A stretch of DNA of 64,000 bases from Halomonas sp. SpR1. Its GTDB lineage: Bacteria; Pseudomonadota; Gammaproteobacteria; Pseudomonadales; Halomonadaceae. The translations under genes were made by a program, and so were the position numbers. This document shows, in pieces, positions 38,901 through 46,602 of the stretch (the stretch's first letter is position 1; each line of letters starts with the position of its first letter). Location: NCBI RefSeq assembly GCF_031010175.1, contig NZ_JAUAMB010000010.1:86205-150204 (forward strand), written 5' to 3'. The notes under the pieces are model-generated. The model saw nothing but the letters and a program-made list of their open reading frames with translations, searched no databases and had not been told where the DNA came from.

Positions 38901-41282
38901 TCAATAGTTAACATCTATGCCGTAAACGGACCTGACTTGCTGGTTATATTTCAAACAACTAGAGCGAACAAGTAAACGCTGTACATTGGCATCATAGAAG
39001 CCTCCCTCTGGGCTCGAAACCCTCAAGCGCTCCACTCTCAGTGGTTCAGAAACCTGTCCAAGTCGCTCCGAAAATTTAGACGCTTGATCAACCAGTTTCG
39101 CCAATTGAGCTGAATTACGATTATTGTTCAAGACCAGCCAGTCAGCTTTTTTTAGTAAGTGTCTAGTTGTAGCAAAATGCCCTTCGGATTTCCTATATTT
39201 ATCCAAGAATTGCTCGTCAATTGGTAACATGCCAAAGTGGTCAAAAGCTTCATTCCACGGGTAAGACACAATTCCCTGCTTCCTATGCTGCGCAGACATT
39301 AATTCCTGCCATCTCGAACAACTATCCGTAACCAAAACAGAGCCGGTTACTTGAGCCATTAATAGTGCCATTTCGTAATTAGGTCCCATGCGGAAATTTA
39401 TGACTTGGCCGCTATTTTTATGCTCAACTTGCTGTAACATCACTAACGGTGAATCTTCAGCTGTAGATTCTAGCTCGGTAATAGTCTGCGTTGCAGTTTT
39501 CTCATCTAAGCCAAATTCTCTTATCATCAACTGAATTCTTGTATCTCTTGGCATCATGGCGGTTGAATTTAATAAGTCCTCCGTGGTCATTAGAAAATGT
39601 AGGCGACGATCCGACTCGTATAGAACCTCCTCTTTATGACCTCTATCTTTGGCCATCTCCATCATGGCCCTCATGAGCGGCAAATCAAATTCGCTTGGGT
39701 CAGGAACGAGATTAACCAAGCCAAGTTTAATAAATGGCTCCATTTGGAGCATGAACATGAAGTCCTTAAGTGACTGATATTTATAGCTTCCAGGTGATTC
39801 GGTTGGTCTAAACTCTTGCCTGACGTTGTTAGGATTGATAACGGGAGTTTCAATTAGAAATTCATCAAATATTGATGCCATTGGCAACGCATTTTTACCA
39901 ATCACTCGAATATCTAATGGACCTGTGTACAGCCCACGAAATTTGCCGTCTGGTTTGGGTAGCAGCGAGTAAATATCGGTCTCACGAGGCCATAGTGTTG
40001 AGTAGAAACCATAAATTTTCTTAATCTGGACTTCAGACAGCTCTCTCCTAACGTCCAGCCAGGTTTTGCCGCTATCAAGCCCAAGAACATCACGGATACA
40101 ATTGCAAAATGCTACGTTTCTCTCTCGAATACTGGCAACGGCCCATGTTGTTCGCAAATCAGGCGCAACATCTCGGCAACAGTTCTTGTATTTCTTGCCG
40201 CTACCGCAACCACACAAGTCGTTACGGCCTAATCTGGCTTCGTCTATATCCTTATTAAGATGTTTGTTAGGAGGTGTTGTTCTTCCAAACATATCTTGAT
40301 AGTGGACAGTGCCATCTTCAAACTGGGCATACATTTCTCCACCATATCGGTATAGCATATTCGGTGAGGGTAACAGGAAGTGTCGTAACTCATCCCAGTT
40401 GCAAGTCACATCATTTTCAGGATATAGCCATCCTTCTCTGCCAGCCGCAACTGATGCTTTAGCTCTGCTTTTGATGATGTGGTTAATCTTCGTAACTTCA
40501 TCGGTAGTCATCTTGCGAGTATTGATAAACTCAATTGAGTTGACCATGCTGCGACGCATGCGAGTCGCATTGGTTCGCTGCTCTAGTGGATTTGTGTTTT
40601 CAGAGTCCCTAGCGTATTCGAGGTTGGTCAGAATTAGGCAGCGATTCTTATCTAATGGAAATATCGTTTGCGATCCCTTTAACGCAATATCAGGATCATT
40701 TGGATAGCTGCAAAGCTCAGAATCCGGAGGGCAGGCGTAATTGTAAATAGTTATAGGGTGGTCTGAAACGATAAACTTTACGTCAGAATTTTCCGCTGAA
40801 ACCAGTTCCCTAACTCCTTCAGCCCATAATGTACAATGGATAGTCCGTAACGATTGCATCTCAATCATAAGCTGCACTTGGTTTAGCTCTGGATATTTAC
40901 TCCTTATCCACTCCAAACCTTTAGGCGTTCTCAGCTTCTGAGCATCGAGATACGTAAATAAGTTTTCAAAGTTATAGTGCCACTGTGACTGATCGTCAGT
41001 CAGAAATGCTCGAACGGCTTTGGAACCATTATCGTCGATAGGGCCAAATAGCTTCCGCTCTATTTCGTCATTAACTTCAGTGCCAAAAAATGTTGTATAA
41101 AGATGCTGCTCATAGAACTTCTGTGCCGAAGTATGCCATTTCTTTGAATGGTAGATTTTCAATTCACCATTAGGAAGATCAATCTCTCGGCGAGTTAGAT
41201 GACAGAGCTGATCGTCACGCTCATCCATAAAGCCCTTTTGATACCATTGTGGTATGTAGTGGTTATCTTTAGTTTTTGTCAT
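38901..41282 (-). CDS. DUF4238 protein with an internal SEC-C zinc motif
   Basis: Large protein of 793 residues. The N-terminal DUF4238 domain is recognised by KDNHYIPQWYQKGF (residues 6-19) and spans about 5-290. A SEC-C zinc-binding motif, GRNDLCGCGSGKKYKNCC, lies at about 352-370. The C-terminal 400 residues match no family I know; they contain LVTDSCSRWQELM and helical segments. AAAGGTGG eight bases upstream supports the ATG at 41282. SEC-C often mediates contact with nucleic acid or protein partners. Low GC matches the PIN gene, with which it converges. Function unknown; a defence or toxin role is speculation. Confidence 0.7.
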   Translation of the reverse strand: MTKTKDNHYIPQWYQKGFMDERDDQLCHLTRREIDLPNGELKIYHSKKWHTSAQKFYEQHLYTTFFGTEVNDEIERKLFGPIDDNGSKAVRAFLTDDQSQWHYNFENLFTYLDAQKLRTPKGLEWIRSKYPELNQVQLMIEMQSLRTIHCTLWAEGVRELVSAENSDVKFIVSDHPITIYNYACPPDSELCSYPNDPDIALKGSQTIFPLDKNRCLILTNLEYARDSENTNPLEQRTNATRMRRSMVNSIEFINTRKMTTDEVTKINHIIKSRAKASVAAGREGWLYPENDVTCNWDELRHFLLPSPNMLYRYGGEMYAQFEDGTVHYQDMFGRTTPPNKHLNKDIDEARLGRNDLCGCGSGKKYKNCCRDVAPDLRTTWAVASIRERNVAFCNCIRDVLGLDSGKTWLDVRRELSEVQIKKIYGFYSTLWPRETDIYSLLPKPDGKFRGLYTGPLDIRVIGKNALPMASIFDEFLIETPVINPNNVRQEFRPTESPGSYKYQSLKDFMFMLQMEPFIKLGLVNLVPDPSEFDLPLMRAMMEMAKDRGHKEEVLYESDRRLHFLMTTEDLLNSTAMMPRDTRIQLMIREFGLDEKTATQTITELESTAEDSPLVMLQQVEHKNSGQVINFRMGPNYEMALLMAQVTGSVLVTDSCSRWQELMSAQHRKQGIVSYPWNEAFDHFGMLPIDEQFLDKYRKSEGHFATTRHLLKKADWLVLNNNRNSAQLAKLVDQASKFSERLGQVSEPLRVERLRVSSPEGGFYDANVQRLLVRSSCLKYNQQVRSVYGIDVNY

Positions 41283-41408
41283 TCTATTGCCACCTTTTTT
41301 AATTTTATATATGTCGCATTCGTATACCCAACAGAACAGTGCCTTCGGGGTGACCACTGCTAGTATTGAGCCTATTTCTCTATCTTCTGGCAATCCCTTT
41401 CACTAGCC

Positions 41409-41475
41409 TATGAGCCGAATATAACTCATAATCGGCTCATAATATGATCTGAATAGGCGGGGCAATCGGCTCATG
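41409..41475. promoter_or_regulatory. Three-part operator-like array at the fic start
   Basis: TATGAGCCGA (41409-41418) and TCGGCTCATA (41432-41441) form a perfect 10-bp inverted repeat 13 bases apart. A third half, TCGGCTCATG (41466-41475), overlaps the fic start codon, with a TATGATCT between. The layout suggests a dimeric repressor site plus an extra half-site over translation initiation. Confidence 0.55.
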
Positions 41476-42606
41476 TATATCTGGGAACAGCGACATTGGC
41501 CGCATTTTGAGTGGGACGAATCCGTTCTTCGGCCTACGCTGGATGCCGTGCGGTTACTGCAGGGGAGGGTGTTGGGTAAAACCGAGGCTGCACACGGTCA
41601 GGCGGATCTGGAAGTGGAGATGGATGCTCTGATCCAGAATGCTATTCGTACCAGCGAAATCGAAGGTGAGCGCCTGGACGTTGGCTCCGTGAGGTCTTCC
41701 GTTGCTCGCCAGTTGGGATTAGAACAGGCCGGTGTCTCCACCAAAACAACACCGGAGTCTGAGGCGTTGGTCGAGCTATTGCTGCAATCCACCCACCAGT
41801 TGGATGAGCCTCTTTCCCGCGAACAGCTTTGTCTGTGGCAGTCCATGCTTTTTGTGCAAGGCCCCGGCGTGCTTGGCAACATACGTGTAGGCGAGCTGCG
41901 TGGCGATCATCCTATGCAAGTGGTGTCGGGGCGGCTTGATAGGCCCAATGTGCATTTTGAAGCACCGCCCCGTGGGCAGTTGGAGGCTGAGCTGGATGCA
42001 TTTATTACTTGGTTCAACCGTCCGCCTAAGGGGCTTGATGCGCTGGTTCGCGCCGGTATTGCACATCTATGGTTGATTACCTTGCACCCCTTTGATGATG
42101 GCAACGGTCGCCTCACCCGCGCGGTGACAGATCGCGCACTGGCACAAGCAGAGCGGCAGTCCGTGCGGTTCTATTCCTTGAGCGCGGCCATTATGGCGCG
42201 CCGCAATGCTTACTACGATCACCTCGAAACCGCTCAGAAAGGCGGTCTCGATATTACGCCTTGGTTGTTGTGGTTTCTGGATACGCTGAAAGAGGCGCTT
42301 GAGCAGGCTCTGTTAAGAATCGACCGTGTGTTAATGAAAGCCACCTTCTGGCAGCGCCATGCCACCACCGTGCTGAACGAACGGCAAATCAAAGTGCTGA
42401 ACCGCTTATTAGATACAGTAGGGGAGGAGTTTGAGCAGGGCATCAATGCCCGCAAGTACCAATCGTTGGCCAAAGTAAGTAAAGCTACCGCCACACGAGA
42501 TTTGGCAGAGCTACTGGAAAAAGGCTGCCTTTATAAGCTACCCGGCGGTGGGCGCAGCACGCGTTATTCGGTGCTGATTGGGCGAACAGTGGATGGCACC
42601 TTGTAG
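41473..42606 (+). CDS. Fic-family protein with N-terminal DUF4172 domain
   Basis: Probable AMP-transferase that modifies a Ser/Thr/Tyr of a target protein. DUF4172 lies at the N-terminus (MYIWEQRHWPHFEWD). The inhibitory motif TSEIEG (Thr60 to Gly65, the (S/T)xxxE(G/N) type) lies before the Fic core, making a class II, self-inhibited enzyme. The complete active site HPFDDGNGR is at 205-213. A C-terminal winged-helix (about 300-375, SLAKVSKATATRDLAELLEKG) could bind the dyads just upstream and autoregulate. Length 377 aa. Remnants of a second fic N-terminus occur at 46567 and 61160. Confidence 0.9.
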   Translation: MYIWEQRHWPHFEWDESVLRPTLDAVRLLQGRVLGKTEAAHGQADLEVEMDALIQNAIRTSEIEGERLDVGSVRSSVARQLGLEQAGVSTKTTPESEALVELLLQSTHQLDEPLSREQLCLWQSMLFVQGPGVLGNIRVGELRGDHPMQVVSGRLDRPNVHFEAPPRGQLEAELDAFITWFNRPPKGLDALVRAGIAHLWLITLHPFDDGNGRLTRAVTDRALAQAERQSVRFYSLSAAIMARRNAYYDHLETAQKGGLDITPWLLWFLDTLKEALEQALLRIDRVLMKATFWQRHATTVLNERQIKVLNRLLDTVGEEFEQGINARKYQSLAKVSKATATRDLAELLEKGCLYKLPGGGRSTRYSVLIGRTVDGTL

Positions 42607-42658
42607 TGGCGATTGCTGCCATTAAGGGTCTAATCGCCACTGAGTAAGAGAGAACAAA

Positions 42659-43855
42659 CTACCTCTGTTTATCCCGCGTTAATCCTACAAGCGCAGCCAA
42701 CGTAATTGCCGCCATGCCGCCTGTATAAGCGATAAGAGGCCAAGCAGTTCCGCCATTCAGCGATATCACCGCGCCCGTTCCTATTATCCCGACGATAAGA
42801 CTTTGAATGCAGAAGTGCAGGGCGACTGCAGTGCCTGCCATCTCACTGAATTCCTGAAGTGCACCATTGGCGGTAACGGAAGTTGTTAACACAATACCGG
42901 TCGCAACTAGCCACATTGGTAGAATGAAAGACCAGAAACTGGGAGTCAGGAAGATTTCGCCCAGCCCAAGTAAACTCGCGCTTAAAAGTAGTAGTAGCAT
43001 GCCACGAGTAACACAGCCGGGGATCCCCCAGCGAGCCACAAAGCGTTTGGCGAAGCGCGTTGTTGCAATCATCATGATAGCTACCGTAGCAAAGGCATAG
43101 CTGAAACCCAGTTCAGAAAAGCCAGCCCCTTCAATGAGTACCCGCGGGGCGGTAGAAAAGAACACAAAGAACGAGCCCATTGCAGTGCCGAAGGCCAGCG
43201 TATAGATCCAGAAGTAAGGGCTCCTGAGTACGATACCAAAGCTTGCTCCACTAGCTTGTGTTCTGGTTCTTCTGGTCTCATGCCATTTCGGTAATATGAA
43301 TGGCATTGCAATGAGTGCTGAGATACACAGTGCAAGGAATATTGCTTCCCAGCCGAAATACCTCGCAATTAAGGCCCCTGCAATGGGGCCTAGTGCGGGC
43401 ACGCAAGCCAACATCGCGTTCATTAGGCTATAAATAACCGCGCTCTCGGGAGTATCCGCATAAACGTCGCGCACTGTTGCGAAGACTGCTACCAACATCG
43501 CGGCTGCCCCGGTTGCTTGCACCAGCCGTAGCAAAACGAAAAGCCAGGCTGAAGTGGTCATCGCGAGTGCCAATGAAGTTGAAGCGAATACTAATACCCC
43601 GCCAATCAGAATCGGACGCCGACCAAAACGGTCTGAAAGCGGCCCAAAGATGATTTGACCTACGCCAAGCATAATCATGTAGAGGGTAAGGGTTAGCTGC
43701 ACGATCTCGGGCGTCGTTCCGAGAATTTCCGGCATCGCGGGCACAATCGGCAGATAAATATCCATACCGAGCGACGCGAGAATATTAAAGGGAGCCAGCA
43801 GTACCAGCGCTACCGGAAGGCTGTAAGTCCACAGTCGAAATTTTCTAGTAGACAC
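42659..43855 (-). CDS. CmlA/FloR-type chloramphenicol/florfenicol efflux MFS transporter
   Basis: Twelve-helix proton-driven drug exporter of the DHA1 Bcr/CflA group, 398 aa. Features shared with CmlA/FloR as I recall them are LLAPFNILASLGMDIYLPIVPAMP, SDRFGRRPILIGG (loop 2-3 motif A), FATVRDVYA, the MGSFFVFFSTAP helix and APMWLV-like LPMWLV. Start is a GTG at 43855 with GGAG at 43863-43866. It is preceded by an 8-codon leader peptide and two hairpins, an arrangement like the inducible cmlA leader. Substrate is inferred; amino-acid identity to FloR was not measured. A decayed second copy lies at 56975-57311. Confidence 0.85.
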   Translation of the reverse strand: MSTRKFRLWTYSLPVALVLLAPFNILASLGMDIYLPIVPAMPEILGTTPEIVQLTLTLYMIMLGVGQIIFGPLSDRFGRRPILIGGVLVFASTSLALAMTTSAWLFVLLRLVQATGAAAMLVAVFATVRDVYADTPESAVIYSLMNAMLACVPALGPIAGALIARYFGWEAIFLALCISALIAMPFILPKWHETRRTRTQASGASFGIVLRSPYFWIYTLAFGTAMGSFFVFFSTAPRVLIEGAGFSELGFSYAFATVAIMMIATTRFAKRFVARWGIPGCVTRGMLLLLLSASLLGLGEIFLTPSFWSFILPMWLVATGIVLTTSVTANGALQEFSEMAGTAVALHFCIQSLIVGIIGTGAVISLNGGTAWPLIAYTGGMAAITLAALVGLTRDKQR

Positions 43856-43862
43856 GATGAAT

Positions 43863-43956
43863 CTCCGCGCAAATAAGATTATTTGGCGGCGGCCTACCTT
43901 TAAGGAAGTGGTTTAAGCAGGCTGCCGCAACAACGAGAAAGCAATGTTGTTGCGGC
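43863..43956 (-). promoter_or_regulatory. Translational attenuator: two leader hairpins before the exporter
   Basis: Hairpin 1 pairs 43946-43956 with 43924-43934 (11 bp, 11-base loop) and directly abuts the leader stop codon. Hairpin 2 pairs 43880-43885 with 43870-43875 and continues through a bulge to bases of GCGG, which includes the first half of the GGAG ribosome-binding site. A ribosome stalled on the leader would block hairpin 1 and allow refolding. Both hairpins persist in the relic copy at 57319-57413. Confidence 0.65.
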
Positions 43957-43983
43957 TTAGTGGTCTGATTTTTTTGAACCCAT
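43957..43983 (-). CDS. Leader peptide MGSKKSDH
   Basis: An 8-residue open frame ending exactly where the first hairpin begins. It resembles the short leader I recall for cmlA (MSTSKNADK) in length, Lys/Ser/Asp content and position. The relic copy at 57414-57440 encodes the same eight residues with one synonymous change (GAC to GAT), while the overlapping longer frame acquired amino-acid changes. That supports selection on this peptide. Expected role: drug-induced ribosome stalling to switch on the exporter. Confidence 0.65.
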   Translation of the reverse strand: MGSKKSDH

Positions 43984-44126
43984 GGGTCTGCGCTTCAGTC
44001 ATTAGCCTAATGGCTTTAATAGCCTATCAGGCAGAGGGGTGAGTGCAATCCCATGGCAATGTTTTAGAGGGCATAGCCTCCGAGACCGGCTCATGGTGTA
44101 AGCCTTAATATTTCGCCAGTAACAAG

Positions 44127-44969
44127 CTATTTTCCACTCCCCGCTACAATCAGCATCGTCGCTAAAATTGACAGCACTATCCCCACCACACGGATGCTGC
44201 TAATCCTCTCCCTACGCACCAGCGAGCCAAATACGACCGGTATCAGTGGGTACATCGACACAATCACGATGCTGATGATGGCAAGCTGGCCTTCCCGAGA
44301 AAGTGCATACAGCGTAAGCCCCCATGCACTGGTGCCGCCCGCTGCGGTTGCCAGCAATGGAAAGCGCTTTCGTGCTGGGGGAGCGCGTTGATAAAAGGGC
44401 AGGCAACATACGGCGCCGCCTAGCATGCAGAGTGCGATGCCGTAAAAAGCAGCGTGGTTGGGCACTTGGCCAAGGAAGTGGAGCTGCAAGGCAAACCCTA
44501 AGCCTGCGCCTAAACCCAATAGCAGGCCCGCTCTGGTGCTGCTATTCATCCGCGCTTTGTTCGGTTTACCCCCGCCCGCCGTTAACCAGATAGCGGGCAG
44601 GGCGATAATCACGCCTAGCCATACCTGCGCGTTGGGTCGCTCTCCAAGGAAAGCCAGTGAGAGTCCAAGTGCGATGGTGACCATCGCGACAGCGCTAACC
44701 GGCACCACGATGGCGAAGGGCGCTCGCGCTAACCCTTGATAAAGCAGCCAGGCTCCAAGAGCGGAGCCGATGCCCGACAGCATGCCCCATATCCACACGT
44801 TTGGCTCCCAGGTGGAAAAGAGCAGAGCGCCTGCAAAACCGACAAGCGCGCCGCCCAGATGGGTGTAAAACGCAATATTGAGCGGCGGGTAAAAACGGGC
44901 GAGCAAACCATTGATAAAGTGTGTACTGCCGAGCAGCACCATGGCGCTTAGCGCAAGGGCGATAGACAT
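44127..44969 (-). CDS. EamA/DMT-family transporter
   Basis: Inner-membrane exporter of the drug/metabolite transporter superfamily with ten predicted helices in two EamA repeats (about residues 5-130 and 145-278), 280 aa. The ATG at 44969 has AGGAG six bases upstream; an 18-codon longer version is less likely. It is divergent from a LysR gene, which presumably regulates it. Substrate unknown. A scrap of a second copy lies near 57507. Confidence 0.85.
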   Translation of the reverse strand: MSIALALSAMVLLGSTHFINGLLARFYPPLNIAFYTHLGGALVGFAGALLFSTWEPNVWIWGMLSGIGSALGAWLLYQGLARAPFAIVVPVSAVAMVTIALGLSLAFLGERPNAQVWLGVIIALPAIWLTAGGGKPNKARMNSSTRAGLLLGLGAGLGFALQLHFLGQVPNHAAFYGIALCMLGGAVCCLPFYQRAPPARKRFPLLATAAGGTSAWGLTLYALSREGQLAIISIVIVSMYPLIPVVFGSLVRRERISSIRVVGIVLSILATMLIVAGSGK

Positions 44970-45068
44970 GCGGGCTCCTGGTCTTGATGATAAGGGAAGG
45001 GCCAGCATAGAAGCCGCTAACATGCCGCTGGAAACTCGATTAGGTCATGGTCGCCATGAGGAGTTGTG

Positions 45069-45977
45069 ATGATCAGAGGGGCGGATATCTCCATTGCCCA
45101 GCTTCGCGCGCTGCTTGCCGTGACGGAAGCGCAGTCTTATACCCGTGCGGCGGCGCGCCTTGGTGTTAGCCAGTCGGGCGTGAGTCATTCCATGCAGGCA
45201 CTGGAGAAGCTGGCAGGCGGCCCGCTGATCATAAAAAGCCCAGAAGGGCTGATACCCACCGCGTTAGGAGAGTTAGTGCTTACTAGCGCCAGGAAGGTTA
45301 TGGGTGAGCTTCAGGTACTAAGCCAGCAGGTGGGGCAGTTTCATAACGAGGCGGATGAAGCGCTGAAAATAGGCGTTATCCCTAGCGCGTTATCTGGCTG
45401 GTTGTCGCCCCTGCTTGCGAACTTTACGAGCCGCTACCCAGAAGCCATTAGCCTTGTACTGGAAGGGATGGAAGAAGAGATAAAGGAGTGGGTGGAAAGC
45501 GGCGTGATCAATATGGGCATCACAACCGATGTGACCCAGCTTAATCTTACCTATTGGCGTGAGCACTTTGATTGGCAACTATTAAAGAAGGATGAGATTG
45601 TTGCCGTGCTGCCCGCAAGCCATCCACTCAGCAAACAAACTAGCGAGACGGTGGCGGAGTTAGCGGAGCACCCGCTTATTATGTCGTCAGGCGGTTGTGA
45701 GGCGCTGATCCAGCAGATATTTGCTCACTCGTTGGAGGAGGTTGATACCTTCCAGGTCGATTTTTGGGTGCGCGATACGCGGACGTTATTGCAGATGGTT
45801 GCCGGCGATGTGGGGGTTAGCTTGGTACCAATGTTGGCATTAAATAATAAGCAAACGGCCGGCGTGGTGACGCGGCCATTATCACCGAGGCGCGATCGCA
45901 ACCTGATTGCCTTTTGGCCTAAACGGCAGCCGCTTAATCAAGTTGGTCAGCAATTATTGAGTGAGTGCAAAGCTTAA
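45069..45977 (+). CDS. LysR-family transcriptional regulator next to eamA
   Basis: The N-terminal winged helix (SIAQLRALLAVTEAQSYTRAAARLGVSQSGVSHSMQ pattern, about residues 9-44) is followed by a substrate-binding domain; 302 aa. GAGGAG at 45058-45063 favours the ATG at 45069 over the GTG three bases before. An inverted repeat TCATG-N5-CATGA (45045-45059) in the divergent region is a candidate binding site. It probably controls the EamA transporter. Its C-terminal third is repeated as a relic at 57548-57811. Confidence 0.88.
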   Translation: MIRGADISIAQLRALLAVTEAQSYTRAAARLGVSQSGVSHSMQALEKLAGGPLIIKSPEGLIPTALGELVLTSARKVMGELQVLSQQVGQFHNEADEALKIGVIPSALSGWLSPLLANFTSRYPEAISLVLEGMEEEIKEWVESGVINMGITTDVTQLNLTYWREHFDWQLLKKDEIVAVLPASHPLSKQTSETVAELAEHPLIMSSGGCEALIQQIFAHSLEEVDTFQVDFWVRDTRTLLQMVAGDVGVSLVPMLALNNKQTAGVVTRPLSPRRDRNLIAFWPKRQPLNQVGQQLLSECKA

Positions 45978-46018
45978 CGGTTCTTCATGACATTGTGTGA
46001 AAGTATAAGCCGTGGATC

Positions 46019-46366
46019 GTGGATAGAATTGTGGCAGTTATTCAGGCCGATCCTCACAAAGAGCGTATCGACAAGATTATTACCCGCTGGCTTAAACGCC
46101 ACCTGCAGCGGCTCGGGGCTGAGGTCGACCTCAATCAGCTCAACAGTTTGGTGGAGGATAAAGACATGTTGGCAGAAAATTTGGAAAACTGGGCACAGCA
46201 AGAACACCAGGAAGGCGAGAAGCTAGGTATTGAGAAAGGCGAGAAGCTGGGTATTGAGAAAACAGCCCGTAATCTGCTCAAGCTGGGGGTGCTTAGTGAC
46301 GAGCAAATTGCTGAAGCTACTGGTCTGGCACTAGATGAAGTGGATAACCTGCGCCTCGAAAGGTAA
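46019..46366 (+). pseudogene. C-terminal remnant of an Rpn/YhgA-like recombination-promoting nuclease
   Basis: 115 residues with the tail pattern of Rpn-family PD-(D/E)XK proteins: IQADPHKERIDKIITRW, then a Glu/Gly/Lys-rich stretch with the unit GEKLGIEK repeated twice (24-bp DNA repeat, 46213-46260), then ARNLLKLGVLSDEQIAEATGL. The catalytic N-terminal two thirds are missing, so the gene is a truncated relic. A 41-bp piece of the same gene recurs at 61261-61301. Confidence 0.7.
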
Positions 46367-46419
46367 GCGCTGTTCAAGCTTTTACTACTTATCCGGTTTC
46401 GCGGATAGCGCATAGGAAG

Positions 46420-46448
46420 GAAAGGGCAGTTCAAATGACTGCTCTTTC
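46420..46448. terminator. Hairpin after the Rpn remnant
   Basis: Stem GAAAGGGCAGT/ACTGCTCTTTC with a seven-base loop and one wobble pair. A related hairpin at about 61962-61985 occupies the same place relative to a ParD scrap in the second block. Confidence 0.5.
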
Positions 46449-46455
46449 TGTGGCA

Positions 46456-46562
46456 TTACGTTTTACTATCCAAATCTTTGATTAAGGCATCCATGGAAAA
46501 ATCGTCCATGAACTTAACGGCTCTAGTTTGTTCTGTGCCTTGGGCTAGGTGAGTACGGAGCG
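46456..46562 (-). pseudogene. ParD antitoxin C-terminal remnant
   Basis: The frame encodes LRTHLAQGTEQ...DDFSMDALIKDLDS, closely matching the end of the intact ParD at 61648-61896. The TAA stop still overlaps a would-be parE ATG as in the complete pair, but no toxin gene follows and the DNA-binding N-terminus is missing. Confidence 0.7.
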
Positions 46563-46566
46563 GCTT

Positions 46567-46602
46567 ATGTATATTTGGGAACAGCGCAACTGCCGCCTTT
46601 TT
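46567..46602 (+). pseudogene. Fic N-terminal remnant
   Basis: CGGCTT before the ATG and the codons for MYIWEQRNCRLF match the start of the complete fic gene at 41473, then homology ends at the 3' end of hipA. It appears to be a fic gene cut off by arrival of the hipBA module. Confidence 0.65.

Noticed and set aside
41507..41520. GAGTGGGA in fic resembling the guaA 3' end as a second attachment site
   Set aside because: Only about ten bases agree and they encode Glu-Trp in both genes, so coincidence is the simpler reading; no integrase found.
43900..44000. 29-codon alternative leader frame through the exporter hairpin
   Set aside because: Its start codon is lost in the relic copy and it shows amino-acid changes there, whereas the 8-codon frame is unchanged.
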